Shown here: positions 28,989 to 37,504 of the stretch, one piece after another
Position numbering within the stretch: position 1 is the first letter of the stretch
Layout: each line of letters opens with the position of its first letter
Assembly: GCF_000311725.1 (NCBI RefSeq)
Contig: NZ_HE978511.1
Span: 691,060-755,059, forward strand
DNA length: 64,000 nucleotides
Source of the DNA: Robertmurraya massiliosenegalensis JC6
GTDB taxonomy: Bacteria > Bacillota > Bacilli > Bacillales > Cytobacillaceae
Direction: 5' to 3'
Translations under genes and position numbers: made by a program
The notes under the pieces: generated by a model
Seen by the model: only the letters and a program-made list of their open reading frames with translations
Databases searched by the model: none
Told to the model about the DNA's origin: nothing

Positions 28989-30509
28989 CTATTGCGTCGC
29001 AAGTTGCATAATTTTTTCTTGAGTAGCTTCTTCACCTGAAAGTTCTCCTTTTATCTCTGCCTGTGCCATCACATAAATACGATCACTCATGCCCAACACC
29101 TCACCTAATTCTGAAGAAATCATGATGATACTCATGCCCTCACGTATTAATTTGTTCATAACTGAATAGATTTCAAATTTTGCCCCGACATCGATGCCAC
29201 GAGTCGGTTCATCAAGTATTAAAAGCTTCGGATTTACAAATAACCATTTTCCTAGAGAGACTTTTTGTTGATTTCCACCACTCAAATTTCCGACGAGTTG
29301 TTCAACAGATGACGCCTTAATATAGAGTGATTGCTTGTATTGATCTGCCACTTTAATTTCTTCATTTTGATTGATAAGCCCCTTGGGAGAGATTCCTTTC
29401 AAATTGGCGGCAGAGATATTATTTTTGATATCTTGACTTAGGAATAGTCCATCTCCCTTTCGATCCTCAGTAACGTAAGCGATTCCAGCATGTATTGCTT
29501 CACTTGGATGTTTGAAAGTATGGGGTGTATCATTAAATAAAAAATCTCCTTTAAGCCGATATCCTTTCGAATTTCCAAAAATGCTCAGTGCAAGCTCTGT
29601 TCTTCCAGAACCCATTAATCCTGAAATGCCAACAATTTCTCCTTCATTCACATGCATTTGAACATTTTTTACGACGTGACGTCCTAACTGGGGATCATAA
29701 GCAGACCAATTATTTAACTCTAAAATTTTCTTGCCGATTTTTTTATCTGGTCTTTTTGGATATATATCATTTATTTCTCGACCTACCATATTTTTGATAA
29801 TAACGCTTTCGGTCATTTCACCATTTGCACCATCGAGGGTACAAATGGTTCGGCCATCACGTAAAACGGTCGCTCTATCTGCAATATGAATGACTTCCTT
29901 TAACTTGTGTGAAATCATGATGCAAGTGATGCCCTGTAATTTCAATTCTTTTAATAGCTTTAGGAGATTCTCACTATCATCTTCATTGAGTGCTGCAGTC
30001 GGTTCGTCTAAAATGAGAAGCTTAACATCTTTACTTAACGCTTTGGCAATTTCGATTAACTGTCTTTTTCCGACGCCCAAGTCCTTCACAAGGGTATCTG
30101 GATTCACATCCAACTTAACTTTGTTCAACAGCTCTTTTGCACGGACAATCGTTTGATTCCAATCAATAACCCCGCCGCGCTTAACTTCATTACCAGCAAA
30201 AATATTTTCATAGACTGTGAGATCTGGAAATAACGCCAGTTCTTGATAAATAATGGCAATCCCAGCTTTGACACTATCGCTAATTTTATTGAAGGATTGA
30301 ATTCTTCCTTCAAACACGATATCACCTTCATATGTTCCGTAAGGGTGTACGCCACTTAAAACTTTCATCAGAGTAGATTTCCCTGCGCCGTTCTCACCGA
30401 TTAAACAGTGAATTTCTCCTTTTTCTACTTTGAAATTGACATCACTCAGTGCTTTAACTCCACTAAAATCCTTTGAAATTTGATTCATCTCTAAAATATA
30501 CTTCTGCAT
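28989..30509 (-). CDS. Sugar ABC transporter ATPase with two nucleotide-binding domains (GguA/XylG type)
   Basis: A 506-aa protein containing two ABC domains. Domain 1 has Walker A GENGAGKST at 38-46, a variant signature near VGKRQLIEIAKAL and Walker B LLILDEPTAAL. Domain 2 has a degenerate Walker A (GLMGSGRTEL), the signature LSGGNQQKV and Walker B LLILDEPTRGI, as usual for this family. GGGGG with 6-nt spacing supports the ATG at 30509 rather than one six codons upstream. It energises uptake through the permease encoded next. Confidence 0.93.
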   Translation of the reverse strand: MQKYILEMNQISKDFSGVKALSDVNFKVEKGEIHCLIGENGAGKSTLMKVLSGVHPYGTYEGDIVFEGRIQSFNKISDSVKAGIAIIYQELALFPDLTVYENIFAGNEVKRGGVIDWNQTIVRAKELLNKVKLDVNPDTLVKDLGVGKRQLIEIAKALSKDVKLLILDEPTAALNEDDSENLLKLLKELKLQGITCIMISHKLKEVIHIADRATVLRDGRTICTLDGANGEMTESVIIKNMVGREINDIYPKRPDKKIGKKILELNNWSAYDPQLGRHVVKNVQMHVNEGEIVGISGLMGSGRTELALSIFGNSKGYRLKGDFLFNDTPHTFKHPSEAIHAGIAYVTEDRKGDGLFLSQDIKNNISAANLKGISPKGLINQNEEIKVADQYKQSLYIKASSVEQLVGNLSGGNQQKVSLGKWLFVNPKLLILDEPTRGIDVGAKFEIYSVMNKLIREGMSIIMISSELGEVLGMSDRIYVMAQAEIKGELSGEEATQEKIMQLATQ

Positions 30510-30599
30510 CTTTATCCCCCCTATCAATCCCTTATTAAATGGGAAAAGTGATAGACGAATCTATCACTATCCCTCATTCCTATACAGTCTTTATCATTC

Positions 30600-31715
30600 T
30601 TAAAGTCCAGTAAACTCACTTGCTTCATAATACTCAGAATCAATTAATTCTTTTTTGACGTTTTCCTGATTAACGACGATAACATCCGTTTGTTTTGCTT
30701 TTACTTCAACTTCACCGTTATCATAGGTACCTGTTGTTTCTGGTGTATTTCCATCAAGAATATCTACAGCCATGCCCATTGCATCTTTAACTAGCGTTCG
30801 AACATCCTTAAAGACAGTCATCGATTGCTTACCATCTATAATGTATTGAATAGAAGCTTTCTCTGCATCCTGGCCTGTGATGATATAACTTGAAATCTCT
30901 GAATCTGAAGCAAATGTGTCCGCAATGGAACGTGAAGTACCATCATTTGGAGCAAGAATCGCTACATCCCCTTTCATATCTGCTCCTGCAGCCGTAAGAT
31001 GGGTTTGTGCCTTGTTAATTGCTTCATTTGGATCCCAATTTGTCGTTACTTGACCAAGAATTTTACTCATTTCATCACGAGTAAGTTCTCCTTTATCCTG
31101 TAAGGCGATCGCTTCACTTGAATTGGCAATTTTGAATGTACCGTCAGCAATTTTCGGTTGAAGAACACTCCACGCTCCTTCAAAGAATAAAAAGGCATTA
31201 TTATCAGATGCAGCTCCAGCATACAGATAAAGAGGCACTCCCGAACCATTTGTCTTATCCACTAAATATTGTGCTTGTGCCGCTCCAACCGCAATACTAT
31301 CGAACGTAACGTAGTAATCGACTGCATCAGTATTTGTGATTAAACGGTCATACGCAATGACTGTCACACCATCATCTTTGGCTGCTTCAACTGCAGCGCC
31401 TGCAGCTTCACCATCATGTGGACTAATGATTAGAACATCTATCCCTTTGTTTAATAAGGTTTCAACATTTTCTTTTTCTTTAGCCGAAGAACCTTGGCTG
31501 AATAGAATTTCAGTTGTATACTCAGAATCTGAAAGTGCGTCCTTAAATCGTTGTTCATCTTGCACCCATCTTGGCTCATCCTTTGTTGGCAATACAATTC
31601 CTACACTAACTCCTTTACTGCTTCCCCCACTGCTGCTGCTGTTACAAGCTGCCAAAAATGCCACCAGCAGAAATGTGACAAATAATAATGAAATGACTTT
31701 AAACCCCTTTTTCAT
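30600..31715 (-). CDS. ChvE-like sugar-binding lipoprotein
   Basis: A 371-aa binding lipoprotein with lipobox FLAAC (Cys24) and Ser/Gly-rich linker. Motifs typical of ChvE, the multiple-monosaccharide binding protein, are LPTKDEPRWVQDEQRF, VIAYDRLITN, YYVTFDS, YAGAASDNNAFLFFEGAW and TGQDAEKASIQYIIDGKQ. ChvE binds galactose, glucose, arabinose and xylose among others, so a pentose/hexose importer is likely. It is the first gene of the operon, behind a promoter with a perfect cre box. XylF of a dedicated xylose system is the alternative assignment. Confidence 0.9.
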   Translation of the reverse strand: MKKGFKVISLLFVTFLLVAFLAACNSSSSGGSSKGVSVGIVLPTKDEPRWVQDEQRFKDALSDSEYTTEILFSQGSSAKEKENVETLLNKGIDVLIISPHDGEAAGAAVEAAKDDGVTVIAYDRLITNTDAVDYYVTFDSIAVGAAQAQYLVDKTNGSGVPLYLYAGAASDNNAFLFFEGAWSVLQPKIADGTFKIANSSEAIALQDKGELTRDEMSKILGQVTTNWDPNEAINKAQTHLTAAGADMKGDVAILAPNDGTSRSIADTFASDSEISSYIITGQDAEKASIQYIIDGKQSMTVFKDVRTLVKDAMGMAVDILDGNTPETTGTYDNGEVEVKAKQTDVIVVNQENVKKELIDSEYYEASEFTGL

Positions 31716-31757
31716 AATGAAACCCCTTTCAATCGAAAGTATTTTATTTACAAATTG

Positions 31758-31785
31758 ATTATATATTGAAAAAGAACTTTTGAAA
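31758..31785 (-). promoter_or_regulatory. Promoter of the sugar ABC operon
   Basis: On the minus strand a perfect TATAAT (31758-31763) lies 16 bp after a weak -35, TTTCAA (31780-31785). The weak -35 overlaps a cre box, and an AraC-type regulator is encoded downstream, which fits an activated, glucose-repressed promoter. Confidence 0.55.
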
Positions 31786-31794
31786 GCGCTAACA
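31781..31794 (+). promoter_or_regulatory. cre (CcpA) site in the sugar ABC promoter
   Basis: TGAAAGCGCTAACA fits the cre consensus TGWAANCGNTNWCA at all 14 positions and covers the -35 region of the ChvE-like gene. It is also 108 bp upstream of the divergent Lin0512-family gene. Confidence 0.8.
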
Positions 31795-31902
31795 AATGGT
31801 AATATTTTGATTACTTCCTATACTTTTTTATCCTTTTATTTAACATCTGACCAAAAAAAGAGTTAATATAATAGTTGAAAGCAGAGGAAAGGATGAGGAT
31901 AT

Positions 31903-32262
31903 ATGGAGCAATTAATGTTTATCGAAACTGGAATGGGGATTGATGTTCATGGTCAGGACATCACGACAGCTGCTGTCAGAGCGATTAAAAATGCCATTCA
32001 TTTTAACTCAATGCCTGGCATTCGTACTGTTTTACCTGATCATAACCTAGATAATATGAAAGTTAATGTAAAGCTGGCTGTACCATGTGATAAAGATAAA
32101 TTGGATATGGAAACAGTAAAAGCGACATTGCCATATGGACAAGTAACCGTTGAAATAATGGATGGCGGTATGTTAACAACGAGTGGAATTGTCCTCGAGG
32201 AAAAAGGCGACAAAAATGATTTGATGTACATCGTTGTAGCTTCAGTTGAGGTTGGATATTAA
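31903..32262 (+). CDS. Lin0512 family protein (function unknown)
   Basis: A 119-aa protein of the Lin0512 family, with FIETGMGIDVHGQDITTAA at 6-24, a central IRTVLPDHNLDNM and the C-terminal YIVVASVEVGY. The alternating pattern suggests a small alpha/beta sandwich. No catalytic role is established for the family. GAGG is 5 nt from the ATG. It is divergent from the sugar ABC operon, which may be coincidental. Confidence 0.8.
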   Translation: MEQLMFIETGMGIDVHGQDITTAAVRAIKNAIHFNSMPGIRTVLPDHNLDNMKVNVKLAVPCDKDKLDMETVKATLPYGQVTVEIMDGGMLTTSGIVLEEKGDKNDLMYIVVASVEVGY

Positions 32263-32263
32263 G

Positions 32264-32750
32264 AAGAGGCTAGGACATAACTAGCTTCAAAATCATGAGA
32301 AAGGTGAATCCTGAGGGTACTCAGATTCACCTTTCTCTATTTTTGTATTCGATTTTCCACGTTCAAAAAAATCGTGTGAAACGCCAATTAGCCTTCAAGA
32401 ATCCAATCGATTTCCGGTTTGCCTAAATTTCTACTAGAAGACCCTATTTTGCACCAACCATTTCTCATCCTTAAGCGGAGTTTTTCCTGTTATCTCCTCG
32501 ATGGAGTCCCTTTTAGGGAAAATAACGGAAGATTTTCCGCTTATGGAGGGCAAAATCGTTAATTTTGGCATTTTTTGAGGGAATAGCAGGAATTTTTCCT
32601 GTTATCTCGGCTCTTTTCATGATGGTTGCTCATTAAGCGGAGTTTTTCCTGTTATGTTTTCATATCGATTCGCCAAATGCGAGGGAATGTATACACTCCA
32701 AACTAGAATCAAAAAGTCGTAACCACCGACTTTTTAACTCAGCCTCTTTT
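32264..32750 (-). repeat. Large structured intergenic repeat, copy 2 (inverted)
   Basis: The same block as at 16226 and 48464, but in reverse orientation and closest in sequence to the 48464 copy. It fills the whole gap between the convergent genes ending at 32262 and 32753. The GAAAGGTGAAT...ATTCACCTTTC hairpin lies at its left end (about 32299-32338) and the AAAAAGTC...GACTTTTT hairpin at its right end. Confidence 0.88.
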
Positions 32751-32752
32751 GA

Positions 32753-33223
32753 TCACAGTTTCTTTTTAGGATAAGCTAGTATCAACCTTAGAATGCTAAT
32801 AAAAGTTAGCAGCATTACAATCACATTGACAATGATCTGATTTCCTAGCATTATATAGGCGAACACAAAAACGAGTATTGGTTTAGTTAGAGTAAAGGCA
32901 ATCATTTTCCAAAGGAGTTGAAATTTCAGTTTTCGCTTTAACGCTTTTCCCATTAGGACAGTAAGAAAGGTTAATAAAGAGATTCCGATTAAAGCATAGA
33001 ATATCATAAAAAAAGGATACAAAATAAGGACTTGGGTAATATAAAAGTCATTAGGTCCTGTCGTATTTTTCTGCAACACCGTTAACTCCAATGGAATGAT
33101 CAAAATGAGCAATAAAACGAAATAGTATAAAAAGGTATTTTTCATCTGGAGACGATTTAAACGTAGCATGGCATCTTTTTGCGGTAACAATAAGCAATCT
33201 TTAAAAATATGAAATAGCTTCAA
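32753..33223 (-). CDS. Hypothetical integral membrane protein
   Basis: A 156-aa protein with about four hydrophobic helices (near 30-50, 65-95, 105-122 and 125-148) and basic ends (KKKL at the C-terminus, LKRKLKF in the middle). The N-terminus (FKDCLLLPQKDAMLRLNRLQ) resembles the cytosolic start of DUF1189-type membrane proteins, but the protein is shorter and I do not recognise the family with certainty. A TTG start follows a GG-rich site. It is transcribed 34 bp after the flavokinase gene and may be co-transcribed with it. Confidence 0.6.
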   Translation of the reverse strand: MKLFHIFKDCLLLPQKDAMLRLNRLQMKNTFLYYFVLLLILIIPLELTVLQKNTTGPNDFYITQVLILYPFFMIFYALIGISLLTFLTVLMGKALKRKLKFQLLWKMIAFTLTKPILVFVFAYIMLGNQIIVNVIVMLLTFISILRLILAYPKKKL

Positions 33224-33257
33224 AATTCCCCAACCACCATTTCTTCACGACAATGAT

Positions 33258-33731
33258 TCAATTTTTGTCTATCTCTAATATTCTTTTCGCTTCGAGTTTA
33301 TCTAAATTCATTTGTTCAATTAACGGATCCAGACCATTAAATTTAATTTCCTCACGTAAATAGTGTAAGAAGGAGACAGAAATAGTACGATCGTATAAAT
33401 CACCACTAAAATCGAGGAAATGGACTTCAATTAAATAGTCTTTTCCTTTTACAGTCGGACGATAGCCGGCACTAATGAGAACATTCCATTGGCCTTCTTT
33501 TGATGATTCTTCATGAATAACAGCCTTCCCGACATAGATTCCTGCCTTTGGAAGTACATATGATTCCTTCAGTTGCATATTCGCTGTTGGAAAACCGAGT
33601 TCACGCCCCAATGCCTGCCCATGAACAACTAGGCCAGAAAGAGTATATGGGCGATCTAATCGTGCGTTTGCTTCCTCTATATCCCCATTTTCGATCAGAT
33701 AACGGATAGTACTACTTATTTCATTCTTCAT
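33258..33731 (-). CDS. Stand-alone riboflavin kinase domain protein
   Basis: A 157-aa flavokinase without the FAD-synthetase domain found in the usual bifunctional RibC/RibF. Family motifs are GRELGFPTAN (42-51), the LPKAGIYVGKAV strand pair, ISAGYRPTVKG and EVHFLDFSGDLYDRTISVSFLHYLREE, split as VHFLDFSGDLYDR. It should phosphorylate riboflavin to FMN. B. subtilis has an extra flavokinase, RibR, with an RNA-binding tail that affects the FMN riboswitch; this protein lacks such a tail. The ATG at 33731 follows GTGGGG; a TTG five codons upstream overlaps that site. Confidence 0.82.
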   Translation of the reverse strand: MKNEISSTIRYLIENGDIEEANARLDRPYTLSGLVVHGQALGRELGFPTANMQLKESYVLPKAGIYVGKAVIHEESSKEGQWNVLISAGYRPTVKGKDYLIEVHFLDFSGDLYDRTISVSFLHYLREEIKFNGLDPLIEQMNLDKLEAKRILEIDKN

Positions 33732-33876
33732 AAAAAAACCCCACAATGATATATCATACTTTTTATATAAATTAGTATAAAAATAGTATAAACACTTAAT
33801 ATGTTCGACAATTAATTAGACCATATAAGTGTTTTGAAAGCAAATGATCGAATACGGATAGCTATGGAAATATAGA

Positions 33877-33914
33877 AGAGACTGAGATCCATTAAACTTT
33901 AGATCCCAGTCTCT
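33877..33914 (-). terminator. Hairpin terminator after the TAXI binding-protein gene
   Basis: AGAGACTGAGATC and GATCCCAGTCTCT pair with one mismatch around an AT-rich loop, 45 bp after the stop codon at 33959. The T content downstream on the minus strand is modest. Confidence 0.65.
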
Positions 33915-33958
33915 AAATTTGTTCTCATCTCATCTTATTAAGGTTCTTCGATGAATCG

Positions 33959-34954
33959 TTACTCCTCAATCAACCCTTTTTCTTTATAAAATTTTTCTGC
34001 ACCTGGGTGAAGAGGTACACTCGTATTAGGGGCTATTTCTAATGTTGAATCTTTCATACTCGCATGTGAAGCTACAAATTCATCATATTTCGTTTCGTAA
34101 AGCATTTTTGTAATTTCATATACAAAATCATCGTCTAAATCAGGGTCCACATTAATTTCATTAGGTGCACTTATTACATTTACATCTTCATCAATACCTT
34201 TATACGTACCAGCAGGTATTGTAGTCTCTGTGAAGTACGGATACTTCTCTCTAATCTCGTCAATTTTTTCTGTTTCAAATCCTACGAGATTTATTTCATG
34301 TGAAGTAGCTAACTCCTGTACATTTCCTGAAGGCAATCCTACAGAAATAATAACCGCATCGACATTTCCATCAATCAAAGCGTCAGAACCCTCAGCAAAA
34401 TCGAGATATTCTGCTTTCATGTTCTCATCAAAGATCAAACCATAAGCTTCTAGAATCAACTTAGCCTTACCAGATGTTCCTGAACCAGGTGCGCCAACTG
34501 CAACCTTTTTCCCCTCTAAATCAGCAATGGATTCTATTCCGCTATTTTTTAATGTCACTACATGGAAGGGATTAGAGTAAATTTGCGCTAGTCCCGCTAA
34601 TTTTATCGGTTTATCCGTAAAAGCTTCTAATCCATGGTAAGCATTATAACTAGTATCTGCTCCAAAAAAGCCAATTTGTGCTTGTTCTGAATCAATTAAA
34701 CGAGCATTTTCCTGAGATCCCCCACTTGCTTCCGCTGTGAAATTATAGCCATCCATCTGACTTAAAATAGATGCCATCACACCACCTACTGGATAATAGG
34801 CACCCGTAGTTGTCGCTGTCACAATTTTATATTGCTTTGTATCTCCTCCAGAGCTAGAAGATGACTGGCCAGAGCAAGCTGCTAATATACCACTAAATAA
34901 GAAAGCTACGATAAAAATGAAGACTAGTTTTCTGTTCACTAAATTCTTCCCCAA
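33959..34954 (-). CDS. TAXI-type TRAP transporter substrate-binding lipoprotein
   Basis: A 331-aa lipoprotein (lipobox ILAAC, Cys27) of the TAXI family. Characteristic segments are TATTTGAYYPVGGVMASIL (about 45-63), TAEASGGSQENARLI, IGFFGADTSYNAYHG and VAVGAPGSGTSGKA. TAXI proteins deliver organic acids to a fused TRAP permease, which is encoded at 40338-42209 in the same orientation; this is its probable partner. It has its own cre site and terminator, so its transcription can differ from that of the permease. A TTG start follows AAGGGA. Confidence 0.9.
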   Translation of the reverse strand: MGKNLVNRKLVFIFIVAFLFSGILAACSGQSSSSSGGDTKQYKIVTATTTGAYYPVGGVMASILSQMDGYNFTAEASGGSQENARLIDSEQAQIGFFGADTSYNAYHGLEAFTDKPIKLAGLAQIYSNPFHVVTLKNSGIESIADLEGKKVAVGAPGSGTSGKAKLILEAYGLIFDENMKAEYLDFAEGSDALIDGNVDAVIISVGLPSGNVQELATSHEINLVGFETEKIDEIREKYPYFTETTIPAGTYKGIDEDVNVISAPNEINVDPDLDDDFVYEITKMLYETKYDEFVASHASMKDSTLEIAPNTSVPLHPGAEKFYKEKGLIEE

Positions 34955-34997
34955 TTTATTCCCTTCTCTCTTCGTTTTTTTATTTTTTCTCTTTCTT

Positions 34998-35011
34998 TGA
35001 CAACGCTTTCA
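34998..35011 (-). promoter_or_regulatory. cre (CcpA) site upstream of the TAXI binding-protein gene
   Basis: Minus-strand TGAAAGCGTTGTCA fits the cre consensus at all 14 positions. It lies in the short gap between the NifU-like gene and the binding-protein gene, 44 bp before the latter's start. Confidence 0.72.
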
Positions 35012-35027
35012 TTATGAATAAAAAATA

Positions 35028-35273
35028 CTATACTTCAATATTTGGATATTCTAAATTTAGATTTTCAAAAGGAATCCCTTTTTTCTTAAGCTGGCTTTCA
35101 ATAATATTACTCATAATCGACTTCGAAACAATACAATCAAGGCAAGTCTCATCTTGTATGACTAGTTCCATCGTAATATTTTCTGAATCAACATTACGAA
35201 CTTGAAGATCGGCCCCGTCTGCTTGAAGCGTTTTTCTAAACATCTCTAATGCTTCTAATATTTCTTCCTTCAT
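35028..35273 (-). CDS. Small NifU C-terminal-like protein
   Basis: An 81-aa protein resembling the NifU/NfuA C-terminal scaffold domain: an N-terminal helix, ADGADLQVRNVDSENITMEL strands, then ETCLDCIVSKSIMSNIIESQL with a CxxC pair at about residues 44-47. In NfuA such cysteines hold a 4Fe-4S cluster between two subunits. The surrounding residues are divergent, so the assignment is moderate. GGAGGGG with 5-nt spacing fixes the ATG at 35273. It lies between the hairpin at 35380 and the TAXI gene; a link to the in-frame-TGA redox protein is possible but unproven. Confidence 0.6.
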   Translation of the reverse strand: MKEEILEALEMFRKTLQADGADLQVRNVDSENITMELVIQDETCLDCIVSKSIMSNIIESQLKKKGIPFENLNLEYPNIEV

Positions 35274-35379
35274 CCATACCCCTCCTAAATATTTATACAG
35301 TAATAACATAGCAAGTTTAATGCCAACTTTTATCTTTCGGAAAATTCATTAATAATTCTTAATTATCAATCATCTAGAG

Positions 35380-35413
35380 AAACAGGGAATACTTAAGAAT
35401 ATACTCCCTGTTT
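35380..35413 (-). terminator. Intra-cluster hairpin after the MFS gene
   Basis: AAACAGGGA and TCCCTGTTT pair around an AT-rich centre that is itself partly self-complementary. The T tract after it is poor, so it may attenuate rather than end transcription of the long operon. Confidence 0.45.
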
Positions 35414-35459
35414 AAAAACTTAACAAAATACCGTTTCCGCTGTAATTTTTATTAACAAC

Positions 35460-36617
35460 CTAAGAGATATTTTTCTCACTCATTTTCTCTGCCTCTTCAC
35501 CACTCATTTTTGTAAAAAACATGCCTGTAAAGATCACTGATCCAATAAGATAGAAAATTGAACCAACTCCAGCTAACACTCCAATTCCTCCAAAGGCAAA
35601 TGGAGCTGTAAATTGAGAAATTCGGTTAATCGTTAACCTCAGTCCTAATACCTCTCCATGTCTCTCCGTTTTACTAACATTAAGTGCAAAGACGAGGCTT
35701 AATGGCTGCCCTAATCCTAGACCCATTCCTAAGATGGCACTAATGAGTAATAGCATATAAATTTGCGAAAATAAGGGAATGAGTATGAAACAAATCGCAC
35801 TGATCAGTAAGGTCGCAGTAAGCACCCTCCCTCTGCCAAAACGATGGACCAACGGAAATTGAAAAATTCTTACAAGCATTGCTGCTGCAGCACTGACTGA
35901 AATCATGATCCCGATCGTACTTGGTCTGAACCCAATATCAGTTGCATAAACGGGGAAATAGGCAACAAAAAGATCTTTTGAACTTAATACTAAACCTGAT
36001 GTAATCATTGCTTTTCGCAAATTACTATTTGTCAGGAGAGAAAGGGTGCTCTGTTTGTTTGGTACAGGCGATTCCAACTTTTTCCACGAGGTTTTTGGCA
36101 ATGCCGTTACGATGACAATAACGACCATAAGGAAGATAATACTAACTGAAAAGGTTTCTTTAATCCCAAAATGTTCATAAATAAAACTCATTTGTATCGG
36201 TCCTATGAACTCTCCAACAGCTCCCATTAAACTAAAAAGTGCTATGAGTTTATCACGACTTCCTGATAAATTCCCAATTGTTTTCTGCATAGAAATAAGA
36301 CAGCAAATAACAGAACAACCGATCATGAGTTGGGTAAAAAGTAAAGCGTAATAAGTAGGAAACATAATCGGTGTACTGACAGCTAAAAGCATGCCAACTG
36401 CACCAAATAGAGTTAATTTTTTCGCACCGATACGATCAAGTATTTTTCCAATTTTAATGGCTAATAACATCGGAAGAAAAGCATATGCAGAGACTAAAAT
36501 TCCAATTTGAATAGATGATGCTCCTAAGGAATCGGCATACAAAGAGACAATGGGCTTCGTTCCTTGTAAAACGATTGATACGATTAGTTGGATTCCTAGA
36601 AACATCCATAATTGCAC
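35460..36617 (-). CDS. Major facilitator superfamily transporter
   Basis: A 385-aa MFS protein with twelve predicted helices. The loop 2-3 motif is present as KIGKILDRIGAKKLTL, and the corresponding second-half loop reads HRFGRGRVL. Substrate and direction are unknown. It follows the MaoC gene by 41 bp and is probably the last gene of the sigma-54-controlled operon, before the hairpin at 35380. Having both a TRAP importer and an MFS carrier in one operon suggests that one imports the growth substrate and the other exports or imports an intermediate. Confidence 0.85.
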   Translation of the reverse strand: MQLWMFLGIQLIVSIVLQGTKPIVSLYADSLGASSIQIGILVSAYAFLPMLLAIKIGKILDRIGAKKLTLFGAVGMLLAVSTPIMFPTYYALLFTQLMIGCSVICCLISMQKTIGNLSGSRDKLIALFSLMGAVGEFIGPIQMSFIYEHFGIKETFSVSIIFLMVVIVIVTALPKTSWKKLESPVPNKQSTLSLLTNSNLRKAMITSGLVLSSKDLFVAYFPVYATDIGFRPSTIGIMISVSAAAAMLVRIFQFPLVHRFGRGRVLTATLLISAICFILIPLFSQIYMLLLISAILGMGLGLGQPLSLVFALNVSKTERHGEVLGLRLTINRISQFTAPFAFGGIGVLAGVGSIFYLIGSVIFTGMFFTKMSGEEAEKMSEKNIS

Positions 36618-36658
36618 TGTTAAGGACCCCTTTTTTTAGTCTAATATCAAAATCAAAT

Positions 36659-37102
36659 TCATTTTCTTCTGATTAAATTAACAAACTTACCTTCTTGCAC
36701 AATTTCTCCATGTTCATTCCTAACTAAAATAGAACGTATGAGAATTCCTCTATCCTTTTTTGAAGTCTCGATTTTATTTTCTACCCGAGCTTCAAACTGA
36801 ATGCTGTCTCCAATAAAAACAGGTTTTTTAAATTTCCATTGGATTTCTACGACTCCTAATGATGTTCCCTTGAATACACCTAATCCATAATGAAGTCCAG
36901 TCACTTTGGAAAGAACCAACATTCCATGAACAATTCGCTTTCCATATGGAGTTGTTTTCGCAAAATTCTCATCAAGATGTAAGGGATTCATATCTTCTGA
37001 GATTTCCGCAAAGCGCTCCACATCTTCTTCCAAAACTGTCCTTTTCTCACTTGTGTACGTGTCTCCTACAAGAAAATCATCCCAATACTTAGCTATCTTC
37101 AT
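36659..37102 (-). CDS. MaoC-like hotdog dehydratase
   Basis: A 147-aa hotdog-fold protein. The (R)-hydratase signature is present: an Asp/His pair in MNPLHLDENFAKTTPYGKRIVHGMLV (key part LHLDENFAKTTPYGKRIVHG), with D49-H54-like spacing. Such enzymes hydrate 2-enoyl-CoA esters to (R)-3-hydroxyacyl-CoA. It overlaps the thioesterase gene by 4 nt, so both are translated together. The acyl group is unknown. Since the operon also has a crotonase-type hydratase, two different double bonds or stereochemistries may be handled. Confidence 0.85.
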   Translation of the reverse strand: MKIAKYWDDFLVGDTYTSEKRTVLEEDVERFAEISEDMNPLHLDENFAKTTPYGKRIVHGMLVLSKVTGLHYGLGVFKGTSLGVVEIQWKFKKPVFIGDSIQFEARVENKIETSKKDRGILIRSILVRNEHGEIVQEGKFVNLIRRK

Positions 37103-37491
37103 CCCTTTTCCTTGATCATAAATGTAGCGACACCCATTGCAATCAATTTTCCTTCATCATTGAAAACTTTTGATTCACCTACTGCTATCGTTTTTCCTCG
37201 TTGCACTATCTCTGCTTTGCCTATTAATTTCCCTGAAATTGCTGGTCTTATATAGTTCGTTTTCAACTCAATCGTAGCAGAAATTTCTTCGTCTTTAAGT
37301 AGGGAACGTATAGCACAACCAATGGATGCATCTATAAGTGTAGCAATGACTCCACCATGTACATGCCCCCTACGCTGCAATAGCTGAGGAAAAATATTAA
37401 TTTCCACCTCACCATACCCATTCTTTGAAACGACTTCCTCCATGTTTATATAATCCCAAAAGGGACTTTGCTGTTTGAGCGATTTAGTCAC
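37099..37491 (-). CDS. PaaI-type hotdog thioesterase
   Basis: A 130-aa hotdog thioesterase. HVHGGVIATLIDASIGCAIRS carries the HGG motif and catalytic acidic residue of PaaI-like acyl-CoA thioesterases. It probably releases free acid from a CoA ester made in this pathway, or protects the CoA pool. A GTG start follows GGGGGG. It lies 13 bp after the Ldh-family gene and overlaps the MaoC gene. Confidence 0.85.
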   Translation of the reverse strand: MTKSLKQQSPFWDYINMEEVVSKNGYGEVEINIFPQLLQRRGHVHGGVIATLIDASIGCAIRSLLKDEEISATIELKTNYIRPAISGKLIGKAEIVQRGKTIAVGESKVFNDEGKLIAMGVATFMIKEKG

Positions 37492-37504
37492 GTAATGCCC
37501 CCCT

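Noticed and set aside
35028..35309. A longer form of the NifU-like protein starting at 35309
   Set aside because: The extra 12 residues are encoded by the ribosome-binding site region; GGAGGGG is correctly spaced from the ATG at 35273.
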